Assembly: GCA_028023455.1 (NCBI GenBank)
Contig: JAQFVV010006426.1
Span: 310,001-374,000, forward strand
Source: Epiperipatus broadwayi
Lineage: Eukaryota; Onychophora; Udeonychophora; Euonychophora; Peripatidae
Reading direction: 5' to 3'
DNA length: 64,000 nt
The number at the start of each line of letters is the position of its first letter. Within the stretch, counting starts at the first letter, position 1. The position numbers were made by a program, and so were the translations under genes. Of this stretch, positions 22,790 through 34,800 are shown one piece after another. The notes under the pieces are model-generated. The model searched no databases. It was not told the origin of the DNA and was given only the letters and a program-made list of their open reading frames with translations.

Positions 22790-23300
22790 GGCCATATTTG
22801 AAGGATGTGAAACTATAAAAAAATTCATTGCAGAAAATTTTTGAGAAAGCGTAGTGAATTTAGTATTACATATTAAGAATTGTCAGGCCATCACGCATGC
22901 TTCCCTATGATTTTGAACTGCACACAACCTGAAAAGGTTAGGGTTTTCAGCAGAGTTCTGCCGAGTTCATGCGCAAATGCACATTTACGCGTGAATCCAT
23001 GTGAGAACGATAAAATGTCGGCAGCATGTATTCAAAATTGGTTGAAGGGCAGTGAATTGCTGGCCACAGAAGTTGAGGCTGTTGTGTTTTTTCTGAAAGA
23101 GAACATCCTGCCAGATGTGAAGCTATGCATTTGTGGGAGGAGCATGGTTTTAGTCAATTACAGGATCTGGGAAATTCCATTGCCACTCCTGCAAGTGTTA
23201 CTTAAAAAAAAAAACCTCATAAAAATGAATTGGAAAAAAAGCTCAAAATCAATAAAAAGTCGATAAGGAAAAAAGTTGATAATTTAAAAGCAAACCAATA
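22790..23300 (+). pseudogene. Uncharacterised coding-like island, probably decayed
   Basis: The region is clearly richer in G, C and CpG than its surroundings and holds a 128-codon frame (22880-23266) whose best part starts at MSAACIQNWLKGSELLATEV (around 23014). A poly-A run near 23203 appears to shift the frame: before it one frame reads LGNSIATPASV, after it another reads KKPHKNELEKKLKINKK and KVDNLKANQ, a lysine-rich coiled-coil-like tail ending at TAA. That tail vaguely recalls the coiled coil after THAP domains, but no C2CH zinc signature is visible, so I do not assign a family. Likely a dead transposon or processed gene copy. Confidence 0.35.
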
Positions 23301-25000
23301 ATTCGTATATTTAAAATTCATTATTATTTGAATATGGATTCATATAACTTCACATTGCCATGTTTATGTGGGTTCATTGCTTTCCACACAATTATTTAGG
23401 CAGGAAAGTTGTAACAATTGCTCAACTTGTAATTGAAGATTATTTCTGTGTTTATTTCTCAATAAATATAAAAGCTTTATTCATTATCTGTTAAAATATT
23501 TTTTTCTCTTTCATTTTCTCCACAATCATTACAGTCTTTCTTAAGGTATTTTTTCAAATTGTTCTGTTTAACTAAAAAAATTTCTATCTCTCAATTATGT
23601 ATGTTTTATTTATCACAAATAAAATTCTATATCTTTGATATTCTTGTTGAACTTATCAATTAGTCTGCATTATTATGAATTATTTGCTGATAAGCTTAAT
23701 TTATAGTTTATGGCATTCTTTAAGATCATAAGCTGACAATTTTGATTATTCTTAGTGTAATTTCTAAATAAATTACAAAACTTTGCACCCACCCAGTTAG
23801 TTTCATCAGAAACTTGAAATATTACCAGTTAACTTTCTAGCTTCATTACGAAAGTGTTCTTAAGTAAAATTATCAGAGAAGTCACCAATTGTTAATGTAT
23901 TGATTAATAGCTTAATATGTTTTGTAGTAATTATTAAATGAATGCTATCTAATTTGCAATTCTAATTTTATATGTATTTTTACATTTAAATGTGTGATTT
24001 TATAACATTTTTCCTGCTTAAATGGTTGTTTTGGATAGTAAGTTGGTTTAGGCTGTGAGCTTGGAATGGATTACTAAATACATGTAAAACATTTTAATAT
24101 GTTACCATGAATGAATGAAATAATAAAATGTCTTTCTGTAACCAGTTAATTTATTGTATGAAACTTCAAACTTTCTCTGGAAGAATTTCTCTAAGAGAAA
24201 CTATGCCAATTGTAAATGCTGATAGCTTCTTAATTACAAATGCAATCATCAGATCAGGTCTTTAAATCACACGACGGCAAGTTTTCACATTCAATGTAAC
24301 TATATTTAGAAATATATTAAAATTTGTCTTTAATACCTTTTACTTTACCCCAATCATTATTACCAATTTTATAATTTTTGTACTGTTGTTATGAGTTATC
24401 TGCTAAGTACAATAACTAGCCAGATTGAGCAAACAAGCATTATTTAGACCACTTTTACTTGGTATCTTACATTTCCATTGTAAGTGAGGGATCTTTAAAT
24501 AGAACTGCTAATCTTAGAATAAGCAAATGATCTTTAAACAGGGACTGATAAACTTAGAATCTTTACCAAATTGAAACTCTTGTCCCAAATCCAGTTCCAT
24601 TGCAACCCACTACTAAGGGTTCACATTCTATTAAACCCTTCCCTGCCATTGTTTTCTCATTGCTGAGGGCTTGTGCAAAAGAAAATAAAAGATTGGAATC
24701 AGAATTGTTGTGCATATAGTTAAATATAGAAATGTGGTTGCACAATCATACAATTGCATTGTCAAAATTTATGCAAGAGATGACTAGTAATATGATAGGC
24801 CCATTGCCATTGGTCATTGCTTAGCATAGCAAGAATAAGCTTTTCACTTAGAAGCTATTCATAAGATACTGATTTATATATATTACTATATTAAATAAAT
24901 CATTTTTATATAGCGTAATGCTGTTTTAAATATTATATTACTATATTATAAATTGGTGTATGTAAATCTATGCATTATAAATAACCGAATAGCATTACTA
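23301..25000. other. AT-rich stretch without a supported gene
   Basis: A 60-codon minus-strand frame at 24563-24745 followed by GTAAAG was considered and left out. Nothing else recognised. Confidence 0.4.
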
Positions 25001-25007
25001 TTTAGGT

Positions 25008-25135
25008 GCTCATAAGAAGTTGAAGTACCTGAAGTGCCAGAAGCAGGATCAAGTCAAAGACCATATGCTTCAGAATCTGATACTCTTTTACCCTAAATCA
25101 TGCATGACAATCCACACATTTATTTAATATGTGGT
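25008..25135 (+). CDS. Possible terminal exon, two competing frames
   Basis: After an acceptor-like ATTACTATTTAG a stretch of about 41 percent G+C stays open in one frame as AHKKLKYLKCQKQDQVKDHM and on to TAA near 25130. A second frame reads EVEVPEVPEAGSSQRPYASE and ends SDTLLP at TAA, but it needs a weaker acceptor (CATAAG). Both being open, with strong codon third-position G/C in the first, is unusual here. No family recognised. Could equally be a repeat fragment. Confidence 0.25.
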
Positions 25136-25183
25136 GCAACCAGAAATAATTACAAAAAATATAATGTTGTAATTATAAATTTA

Positions 25184-25265
25184 TTGTGGTTAAGACCTGT
25201 AGAGGTCCCTACCTTCGCATTTTTCAGACGCATATTATCGAGGTTAAAGCCTTAGTAAATATTAC
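25184..25265 (+). repeat. Dispersed repeat, copy 2
   Basis: See the 19731 copy: GTGGTTAAGACCTGTAGAGG, TCCCTACCTTCGCATTTTT and AAGCCTTAGTAAATATTA. Confidence 0.6.
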
Positions 25266-25374
25266 TAAAAAATATAAATTAACTTTTGATATTCTTTCAT
25301 TTCAATATTTCAGATAGACTCTCCATTATATTTAAAAAATTAAATTTCCTTCAAATTTATGAATGCAATTCTTT

Positions 25375-25650
25375 CTAAACAGTAGTGCTACCTAGTGAAA
25401 ACCATAATAATCAATAGATGATAGATTTGTGCTTCAAAATCCCTATCTCGTGCCTACTCAGCTAACAACCGCTTACTAGGTTCTAGCTTATGGCCTTCAG
25501 TCATTGAGCCTTGGATCGGAGAGCATTGGCTACTATGTCTTGCATTGGATGACACTACTGTTCGGAAAGGGTTGCTACTGTTTTTATAGATTGTGTATGC
25601 ATAAGAAATTGTGGTGATATAATATAATGTTCACGAGTTGAGTTTTGTCT
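25375..25650. repeat. Diverged member of the 2450-type fold-back family
   Basis: AATCAATAGATGATAGATTTG, AAAATCCCTATCTCGTGCCT, ACTCAGC and the distal GAGTTTTGTCTGT follow the order of the 2450 element. The minus strand holds GACTGAAGGCCATAAGC and TAGAACCTAG where the hammerhead sits in better copies; the core is broken. Confidence 0.5.
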
Positions 25651-25689
25651 GTGCTTTTTTCTTTAGTTTAGTTATGTACTTTTCTTCTT

Positions 25690-28060
25690 AGAGCTAACAT
25701 ACTCTTGTAAAAAAAAAGTCATTCTATCTCTATTAATTCATTTCATATATGTGCATACATAAATTTGTAAATGAAATATTTAAAAACTTTACCACTCTCT
25801 CTATATATATATATTTTAAAGAAATTATTCGTTTAATTACAAAAGCATCCATTCAAGAAGATATTAAACCAAGCAAAAATATAAATGAAAGAGAAAATAT
25901 TATAACCATTACTATACAACGAATTTTTTTTTTAACAGAATCCATTAGCTTTTGGTTTAAATTATTGTTTTCCATTTAAAACAAACTTTCATTTTAGAAA
26001 GGAAAAAAAGTAACTCTGATTATCAAATAAGATCCATTAACTTGAGAGCTTAATTTTTATAATGCCCAACTCGTTTTTAAAATCTTGTCTTGTAACTATC
26101 TAAATATGCCAGATTGGATTAACGAACTTACTATTCTTTTTTTTTTGTGTGTGTGTATGTATGAAAGTATGTATATATACGTTAATTTGATATATATATA
26201 TTATTAATTGAAAACAATTAAAAAAAATGAAATGAGCCTAATTAATTGCAGAACTATAATAATTGGTGCAATTTTATAGTTTATTTTCTATAAATATTAA
26301 TCAAACAATTTTAGGAAACTGGAGACTTTCTCTTGTTTTATGCCTCAGTTATATAAAAGCATTGAGGAATCCTTTATTGAATTCACTGTGTAATAAGATA
26401 TTAGATGGTATACAGAATATAGTGTGACTTAGCACATTAATAAAAATGATGGACTTGATGTTAAAGGTTTTAGAATCAATTCGTAGATGAGTAATATAAA
26501 AAAAAAAAAAGCTCGGATAGTATTGCTGTAATCAACTTGCCATTATGAGTGCTCAAAACTGATTTATAAACAACTTCTATTACTATGATTTACAATTCAC
26601 TGAAGATAAGAATTTTTATATATCATACAATGAGTTCAATAGATAATTTGATGCCTCAGGTAGGCTACCAAGATTTTGAGACATAATCTGTGCACAAAGG
26701 AAAACATATTTTGCATACTCATTATAGGAGTCAGCATATTAATATAATAATTTATATTAATACATTGTACAAGCTTAAACCTGCATTTATATATGTAATA
26801 TATGCGAGATTATCCCCTCCTCCCATAAAATAGTACAAATGTAATTTATTAAATAATATATTTTAATAGATTAGGTATCGCCTATCTATGGCAGTCACAT
26901 CAAGCTTAATATATTTGGGATCAATAAAAGATAAGACTTGATTTTGTAAAATAGCATAATCAAAAAACAATTTTTATTAGTACTCAGAAAAAAAAAAGTA
27001 TAACAAAAGTTCAAATTCAGTGACTTAAACTAAAAAAAAAAGTTCTGCTCTATATTCATTCTGTAAGTAGAATGTTTCACATTTGTCTAACCTTGGGCTG
27101 ACTAATTCTGTGGGAATTCATAATTTGTTTGACTTTCATTTTGTAATTGTTCAATTTGTGTAAGCTTTTTAGTTTTGTTCTTTACAAAAATTATTTTCAT
27201 CAACGAAATTGATAAAAAGCAAAATGAAGTCATAACTGACGGATTCAAATTTGAAAAATGTTCTGTTTAACTCCAAATATTAAAGGTCTCATGAAGGTGA
27301 AACAGATTTAGAAGTTTCATTAAAATGAAGAATATTTAAATTTTAATTAATTTATTTTTTATAGTTAATTATTATAGTATGAAAAATGCACTAAATATTA
27401 TTTATTTGTAGCACACAGTATTTTATATAAAAATGGAATAGTAACACAAAGTAATAAGGCAATGTGAACTCATACATGTGAATAGATTATAAAATGTTAG
27501 CTATCTTTGTAAGAGATGTACTGATGAGTGTTAACTTTTACATTATTGTTGGTTTTTGTTATCTTCATTATTATAATTATTTTTTATTTATGTGTGATTG
27601 CATGTGCATTTTTGTATTTATTATTAGAAAATAATATATGCCCTTGACTATTATCAGTTATATTTACATTTCAGAAACATTATAAGTATGTGGCTGCATT
27701 TTTTGTGAATTATATTCATTGTTTTTTTTTTTTTTTTTCATGTCAAAATATAAGCTTTCATTTAAATGTAGCAACTGATATTCAGGTAACTCTTTCAGTC
27801 CAGACAAAATTATGAAAAAGTTTTCAAATTTTCACAATTGACAGATTTTATTGCTTTATTAGTATATGCTATGATTTAATTAAATAACATTTAAAAATTT
27901 AATTCTAAATACTGTATCAATATATTTGATTTCAAATCATACCAAAGATATAGAAATTCGAGGATAATAGTGAATCCTATTATAATATGCATTTAAAAAA
28001 ATATATAAATGACATGACCAACAAGACATCACATGACATTAGCTTATACATTTTTAAGTC
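25690..28060. other. AT-rich stretch without genes
   Basis: Simple repeats occur near 26140-26200 (T run, GTGTGT, TATATA). No element or exon recognised. Confidence 0.5.
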
Positions 28061-28074
28061 ATTAACACATTTTT

Positions 28075-28440
28075 CCATTTTGACCACTGTCATGCCACAC
28101 AGAGTAAGCTTTAGTAATCAATAGGCCAGATGGTAGTGCTTAATAAACTCCTCTCTATTGGTATCCTATCCAAATATAAAAAATGGTTGCTGGAGGAAAG
28201 TGCTTTGGTGTCCTATCCAAATACAAAATTGGCTGATAGAAGAAAAGTGAATTAGATCTAAAAGATTCAAATGTACAGTTAAAAAAAATCCAAGAAGTAC
28301 TTTATGGATGAAAGCCATAAGCTAGAAACTAGTCTTGGAAATATTTGCATAGGACAACACTGAATAGAGATTTATTAAACACTATTGTCTGGCTTATATT
28401 GATTACTAAAGTTTCCACTGCATGGTATGAAAGTGGGAAA
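28075..28440. repeat. Fold-back element with a diverged hammerhead-like centre
   Basis: The left part has TGACCACTGTCATGCCACAC and TAGTAATCAATAGG; the right part has the complementary order ATATTGATTACTA and CACTGCATGGTATGA. In between, TGGATGA (28305-28311), a GC/GC stem with loop CATAA, GAAA (28325-28328) and GTC (28332-28334) form a hammerhead-like unit with a mutated CUGANGA. Confidence 0.5.
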
Positions 28441-30692
28441 ATGGAAGAATTTGGTAATAACATGTATAAGTGTGTATAAATATTGAAATTGTGTGTAGCA
28501 CACATTTATGTAATTATATGTATATACTGTAAATTTTTTAATATTTTATTTACTATTTTTTTGATGTATGGATAACTGAAACTACAGATATAGAATTGAT
28601 AGACAATGGAGGAGGGGGTGGAGTTACTGTACACTCATTTTAAATAAAATGAAAAAAAAAAAAATTAAATAAGTAAATTAATAAATCTAACTGATAACAT
28701 GTGTTATGTTTCTGATTGTCTTTCTTAGTTTGAAGCTGCTCTATTTCATTAATTAATTTTAGATTTTTCTTATAAATGACAACTTTAAACTGTCATTTCT
28801 TTTTTTGTTTACAATTTATTACATTTCATCATAAAACAATTAAAATAGAAAGAAAAAAACTTTAAATATTAAATCTTAGACTATTACTAAAAATAAATGA
28901 ATGAAAAAAAAGCCAACTAGATTGTTCAATAAGCTTGGCATACATTTTATAAAAAGAAAGTGAAAGGTAAATGTTAATTTTTTTAATTAGTATAAAGATG
29001 TTGCAAAGATATAAAAAGTGCCCAGTATTATTTAATATATTGCAAATACATATTCAATATATGTTAGCCATAATTGTTACAGTATTAAAGCAATGCATTA
29101 TTTAATATAGTGAAATCATGATTCCTTGTTTTCCAAGGGATTGTGAAAATAAATAAATATGGGAAAACAAAATCAGGAACCCATTACAATGTGATGATTA
29201 TTTTGTGATTTTTATATAAAATACTATTCATATTTTATAATGCAAAGCATTTTACAGTTATTTGTAAAATTTATGTGTACATATACAATTTTAATAACAC
29301 TGTAATTACATATATTGTTTTAGAAACGGTGCTAATATAAAGTATTACTTAATCTATATTCCATTTCAGATTTACAAATAAAGAAACAAATGAAAAGGTT
29401 GTTAAAATCATGATTCTGTGTACGTATTACATATGAATAATATGATGTAACTGTTCTTAGAAAGTTTTTATTTTTATTAGATCTTCTAATATCTCCTTTT
29501 TTTGTTTAATAAAATAAATATTTTGCATTGTGACAATGACAAAACAGCAATAGGACTGAAATTTAGTAAACTAGAGTAATGGATGATTACAAGCATTTTC
29601 CAGCACATTCATGTGTGAATATGCTCAAAAGCATACTAATTCATCTTTAGCTATTCAATATTCTTGACAAGTATATATGTTTATTTCCAAGTTTTCAATT
29701 AGAAGAGGAAAAAAACAACGATTATTGAGTTTTCTTTTTTTTAAAAAAAACCCACTTAAATGCAATAAAATATAGAGTAAAGCAATAAAATATAGAGTAA
29801 CAACTAAAAGAAATAGCCATGACTACATGCAAAAGCTTTTAAAATGATTTAAAAAGTGAGCATTCATAACCATCATTGGTGAATTACTATTTTTGGTAAC
29901 AGTATTTCCGTGTCTTCATTTAATCTAAGAAAAAGATAGAAAACAAAAATTAGTATATGTCATTTCAAATTATAAAATAAATAAATTATGCAGCTAAATA
30001 TTACATCAGGATCATGATTTTTCAATAATAAATATGATAAAATGATAATCTGAGAAACAATAGATCAAGAAAAGAATAACATTTCTATAGTGCTTGTTCA
30101 GATACTAAAAGATGAAAGATATGGAAAACCAATAGAAACAATAATGATGCAATGAGATTTTACTATTTTCATTTTAATATAACAAAGTAAAGAAAAATTG
30201 AATAATAAATATTATTTTGATTACAGTAACTTGTTATAGCTATTGTCTTAGAATTTTCATTTACAACACTTCGAAAAAAAATACAGTATTTAATTAAAGC
30301 TGAAAAGAAAATTAAATTGTTTGATTTACACTGATTGACTTACGATCCAAAACATCACATTATATATCGCACTTCAAATGTATCATTGCTGCTCTTTGCA
30401 CAGGCAAACATGTTCTTAAAATCATAAGTAATCAATTTGATATCACTTAGATTTTATATCTTTCATTTTATCACCAATTTTAATCACAAAAAATAATGGA
30501 AAAAAAAGTTAATAACTACTTTTATTGAATTTTACTGTGCTAATAATAATTTTTTACAATTTTAATTTTAAAATTATTTTTTATTATTTTTTTTTTTTTG
30601 TTTTTTAAAAAAAAAAAAGATCCAGTTTTTAACATTTTAAAACATTTTTTATACATCAGTTGTTTTTTATTACATAATGAAAATTCAAAAAA
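28441..30692. other. AT-rich stretch; one 20-bp tandem repeat
   Basis: GCAATAAAATATAGAGTAAA is repeated twice at 29762-29801. Otherwise no gene or transposon was recognised. Confidence 0.5.
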
Positions 30693-31943
30693 TACCATAT
30701 TATTTTGAATATAAAATGCCCCTGAATTTAAAACACAATAGGATTTTAAACTTGGAAAATTGGGGGAAAAAATTAAAAATGATTTTATTAAAAAATAAGA
30801 AACATTTTTATTTACTTAAATAGTAACTAATATAAATGCAATAAGCTTATCTAATTTAATGCGAATCTTCTTCAGGCATACTTTTACTTTCTACATGTTT
30901 ACTTGCAGAACTTGGATTCTCATTTTCACTATTACACCAGGGTACCTCATCTTCAAAACATTTAAATCATTACTAATGCAACATTTTAAGAAATTTTTTT
31001 AAAATAATTTATTCAGGTATATTTTTCCAAGATTGCAAAATTCATCAAATTATATGCATATTTGTTTGTATTACAAAGTCTTTTTTTTAATGTAAATACT
31101 GTAATTTTTTTCAAAGAAAAACAATTTTAAAACACGATATTGATATTTAATGTTACTGGTAAATCTGATTTTTTTTAAAATTAAAAACCTTTTTTAAAAT
31201 GCAAATTAATAATTTGTTAGATTATTAAAGTAAATGAAAGTTTTTTTAAAATAAATTTCTCTTTATAATTGGAAAAAAACAATCTACAATGTTCAACATA
31301 AAGCATATTTTTGTCATCCAATTACAATTTGTAGCCATATGTCATTGATTTCTTTTTCAATTTGTTTTCATGTAAATTTTTCTTTTAAAATCTGAATGAT
31401 TTTTTTAACATAATTTATATTTTCACAAATATTTTCTGAAAAAAATTATAAATGTGTAAAGAAGATTCTAAAACATGTTTTCACTTTGAAAATCAAAATG
31501 AAGATATTGGAACTGTCAAAATTGTTAACAGGTCCTCTCTTGTGTAGAGAACAAGAAACAACCAATCATCACATTGGAAGGCAGATTCTTAACTTATTGT
31601 TATATAGATTTATTAGTTGTAAAAAAAATCTAAAGGTAATTCAGTATGGTTTTCTTGTCAAAATAACAGTAAAATCAGAAAAATAATGTTAACAATAGTG
31701 GTTTGAGAGAGTATTAAAGCCAAATATTGACATTTAATGTTACATATTTTTTCTTTTGATTAAAAAAGATTTAATACTATTCTATACAAATTAACAATTA
31801 TAATACTATGCACATGTATGGTGTAAAGCAAAGATCTACAGAAAATAAGTTGTTAAAAATGTTCATTCTGAATTTAAGATGCACCTCTCTTTTATGAGCC
31901 CAAAATTTGAAAAAAAGTCTCTTATATTCAAAGTAATATGGTA
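30693..31943 (-). mobile_element. Tc1/mariner-superfamily element, pogo/Tigger-like
   Basis: Ends are inverted repeats CCATATTAYTTTGAATA preceded by TA on both sides, consistent with TA target duplication. The right end continues into GAGGTGCATCTT with GCCCAAAATTTG, the AATATAAGNCGCAC-type terminus widespread for pogo/Tigger-like elements in animals. Only the very end of a minus-strand transposase frame is discernible (30856-30966). About 1.25 kb, so internally deleted or badly decayed. Confidence 0.65.
30856..30966 (-). pseudogene. Relic of transposase C-terminus
   Basis: The frame reads FKCFEDEVPWCNSENENPSS and continues through SKHVESKSMPEEDSH to TAA at 30856-30858. The acidic, serine-rich tail near one terminal repeat is the expected place and composition for a pogo/Tigger/jerky-like transposase end. 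TGA lies immediately upstream in the same frame, so nothing functional remains. Confidence 0.45.
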
Positions 31944-33060
31944 ATAAAATCAGAGTTATAAAGAGACATTTTAAATGTTTATATTTGTACTATGAATGTT
32001 AATGTTTATACTTTATATGTATATATGCTTATATATTGTCTGTTGCTGTATAGTATATTATTTTTATTTTCAAAATTTCATTGGAATGTACATAATATTA
32101 TTTGCAATATACACATATTAAAAATATCTGTGAACTACATTGTATCTAACTGCTTGGTTTCGTTTATACACTTTTCAAAAAAATGTAGATAAACAAACAA
32201 AAAACATTAATATCTGTAAATTTAATACATTTTATGATGCACAAACAGCAGTTTTTCTATATCTGAGTGCTGGTGTATTATTCCATTAAAAAGTAATAAT
32301 TAAAATTTGTAAATATATTTTACAGTACATATCATATTTATTAACAAGATTTTTTCAGGTTATGTTGAAAGCACATACATTTTATTATTTCTTTATTATC
32401 ATTTTCAAATTTAATATGTTGTATTTTGGATAATCAAATATTTTTTAAGTGTAATGCCAAAGGTTTTACAAAATTTTAGAATATAGTAAAAGTTGATAGA
32501 AACAATTAGAGTTCCTAATTTCTTGATAAGATCATTATCATGTTTCTATAAGAGAAAAAAATTATTGAAAGAAAAACACTATCACTCAGAGTATATTTAT
32601 TAGTGACCAAAGTCAAACATTTCACTATTACTTAATTTAAAAAATAAAAATATGGTAGGTAGTTTATTTTCTTATTCTTTTTGTGTCAGTGAATCAATGA
32701 ATGAAGATATACTCAGTAAAATATAGGATAATGTGTCCCTTCAATTTATTATTAATTATTATATTATTATTTTAAAATTTTGTTTATACTATGATTTTAA
32801 TGTATACTATATATGTGTGCATTGAAAAGTATTCTACATTTGCAGTTCAATAAAAAAGATGTGCACTACTCTAATCAGCATTTCTCATCAAAACTTGAGC
32901 TATTGTATGCTATATATATTTGTATGTGAGGGGGCTAAAAACAATATAGCATCATTTATAGCTCCAGTGTATATAGTATTCTTGATTATCTTTAGATTTA
33001 TAGTAATTATTGTACGTCTTGAAACCAAATGCCATGGATATCATGTATATAACAGTCCTA
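31944..33060. other. AT-rich stretch without genes
   Basis: No element recognised. The 32859-33101 frame is hydrophobic by composition only. Confidence 0.45.
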
Positions 33061-33089
33061 TGTGTCTGTTGCTATTGTATTTATTTCAG

Positions 33090-33141
33090 GTGCTTTGCTG
33101 AGGCTACTGATGAACTTCTTTGGTGGCAAGTAGTGAAATAA
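33090..33141 (+). CDS. Possible short terminal exon
   Basis: A good acceptor (GCTATTGTATTTATTTCAG) precedes G plus 16 codons, CFAEATDELLWWQVVK, then TAA at 33139-33141; AATAAATAAA follows about 30 bases later and could serve in polyadenylation. The exon is too short to prove by composition. No upstream partner exon identified. Confidence 0.25.
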
Positions 33142-33199
33142 CTTTTAGATATGAGAATTATCTGTGAATAATAAATAAAAGTACTTAAGCAAGGATACC

Positions 33200-34590
33200 T
33201 GCTGCTGCCTTGTAGGATAGAATGCCATGTCTTCAATGGCTAGGAATGGTTTCTGATAGTATTTTCTGTCTCCCTTCTTTTCCTTAGTATCTTTAGCCAA
33301 GTTAATCTCTCATATTATTGGTTATCTCTTTTTACCAACTGTGATAATGGGATTGTATGTTTGTGTAACAACATTTTTACCCTTTAACTACATGCACAAC
33401 AATTCTTTCAATTCCCCTTTTCATTTTTGTTTTAAATAATGGACCAACATGTTATATATGTAGATATATATTTGTGATTTAGAGTGGTTTGTATAAACAA
33501 TGCAAAACTCATCTTTGGTTTATTATTATTTTTAATTTATGTTTTTATTATCTTTTTCTCTCTCTTGTGGCTGTTAAATGGATTTGAATAAGCCCGTGAT
33601 ATTTTTCATAATAATACTCAGTGTATTTAATTGCATATCAAAAAATGTAAAATATCTATATAACATAGTAATATATAATCAACAGATTAAAATATATGCG
33701 TATGTGTGTATATATAAGATAAGCTTAATTTGAAAATCATTCAATACAAGAAATATAAAATTTTACCATTATAAATTTTTATTTAAAATATTGCAATAAA
33801 TAAATTACTTTTTATATATTTATAAAATAGTATCTTTATTGCTTATTAATTGAAGAAAAACATTTTTTTTTTCAATAAATAACTGAACTAAGACTTTGCA
33901 TTTTATTTTAAACCAAGTCTCAACAGAATAAGGTATCTCAACTATGGCTTTGTACAGATTTACATCATAAAAATAATATGAAAATTACAATTATAATTTT
34001 TTCTTTATTGTGGGAAAAATAAGCAATTAAGATAAAAACAGAAAAGATAAGCCCTCATGAAAAATGAACGGGAAGGGGAAATATGCACAAAGCTCAGGAA
34101 GGGTTATAACCGGAAAAGTCATTAATCTAAAAAAGTTAGAGAACCCAGAGTCTTGAAATGATGGCATTGCATCTATATTTATTTATTTAATAGTATTGAT
34201 TATAGAAAAGAATGCAACAACAAAAAACTTGAACTAAGGAATAAAAATCGTCTAACATCAATAATAGCTTGTTTACTGTTGTTTTATAATTTCCACTACA
34301 AATTATTGTATTTAGTTTTTAAAATATTAGAGCATATTTTTGAACATTAAGATAAATGTAAAAAAGCATGCCATTAAAAAAAAAAGTTTCAGAATAATGA
34401 ATAGGAAAAATAATGAATGAAAGAAAAAAAATACACAAAGAAAAACATTAAATACTCCCTCTCCCAATGACATAACGGAGCTTGCACAATGCTTTTCAGG
34501 AATAAACTACTTAGATTACTGAACTAGTATCAGACCTATATAACTGTACAAGTAACTTTTTTGGGATAAAAACATTAAATTGTTTTTGTA
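33200..34590. other. AT-rich stretch without genes
   Basis: Nothing recognised beyond simple-sequence tracts. Confidence 0.45.
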
Positions 34591-34594
34591 TTTC

Positions 34595-34800
34595 AGGCCA
34601 GAAACTTGATAGCATAAAAAAAAATAAATAAAGAATGACTTTTGGATGAAAGCTATGTAGTTGAAAAAAAAAAAATCCCTATGCAATAGTTACAGATCCA
34701 AAATTTTTCATTGACAAAGACCATAATCCAGAAACTAATCTGGAGATATGTATAGAATAACCTCAGTAGAGACATTTAATAAGGACTACCATTCAGCATC
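34595..34800. repeat. Relic of the hammerhead fold-back family
   Basis: GGCCAGAAACTTGA, GACTTTTGGATGAAAGCTAT, CATTGACAAAGACCATAATC and CAGAAACTAATCTGG follow the order of the 28075 and 2450 elements. Both hammerhead-like cores are mutated. Confidence 0.4.

Noticed and set aside
24563-24745. Minus-strand exon ALSNEKTMAGKGLIECEPLV before GTAAAG
   Set aside because: Attractive frame, but it ends in phase 2 whereas the next known exon starts in phase 0, and the donor is weak. No linking exon was found.
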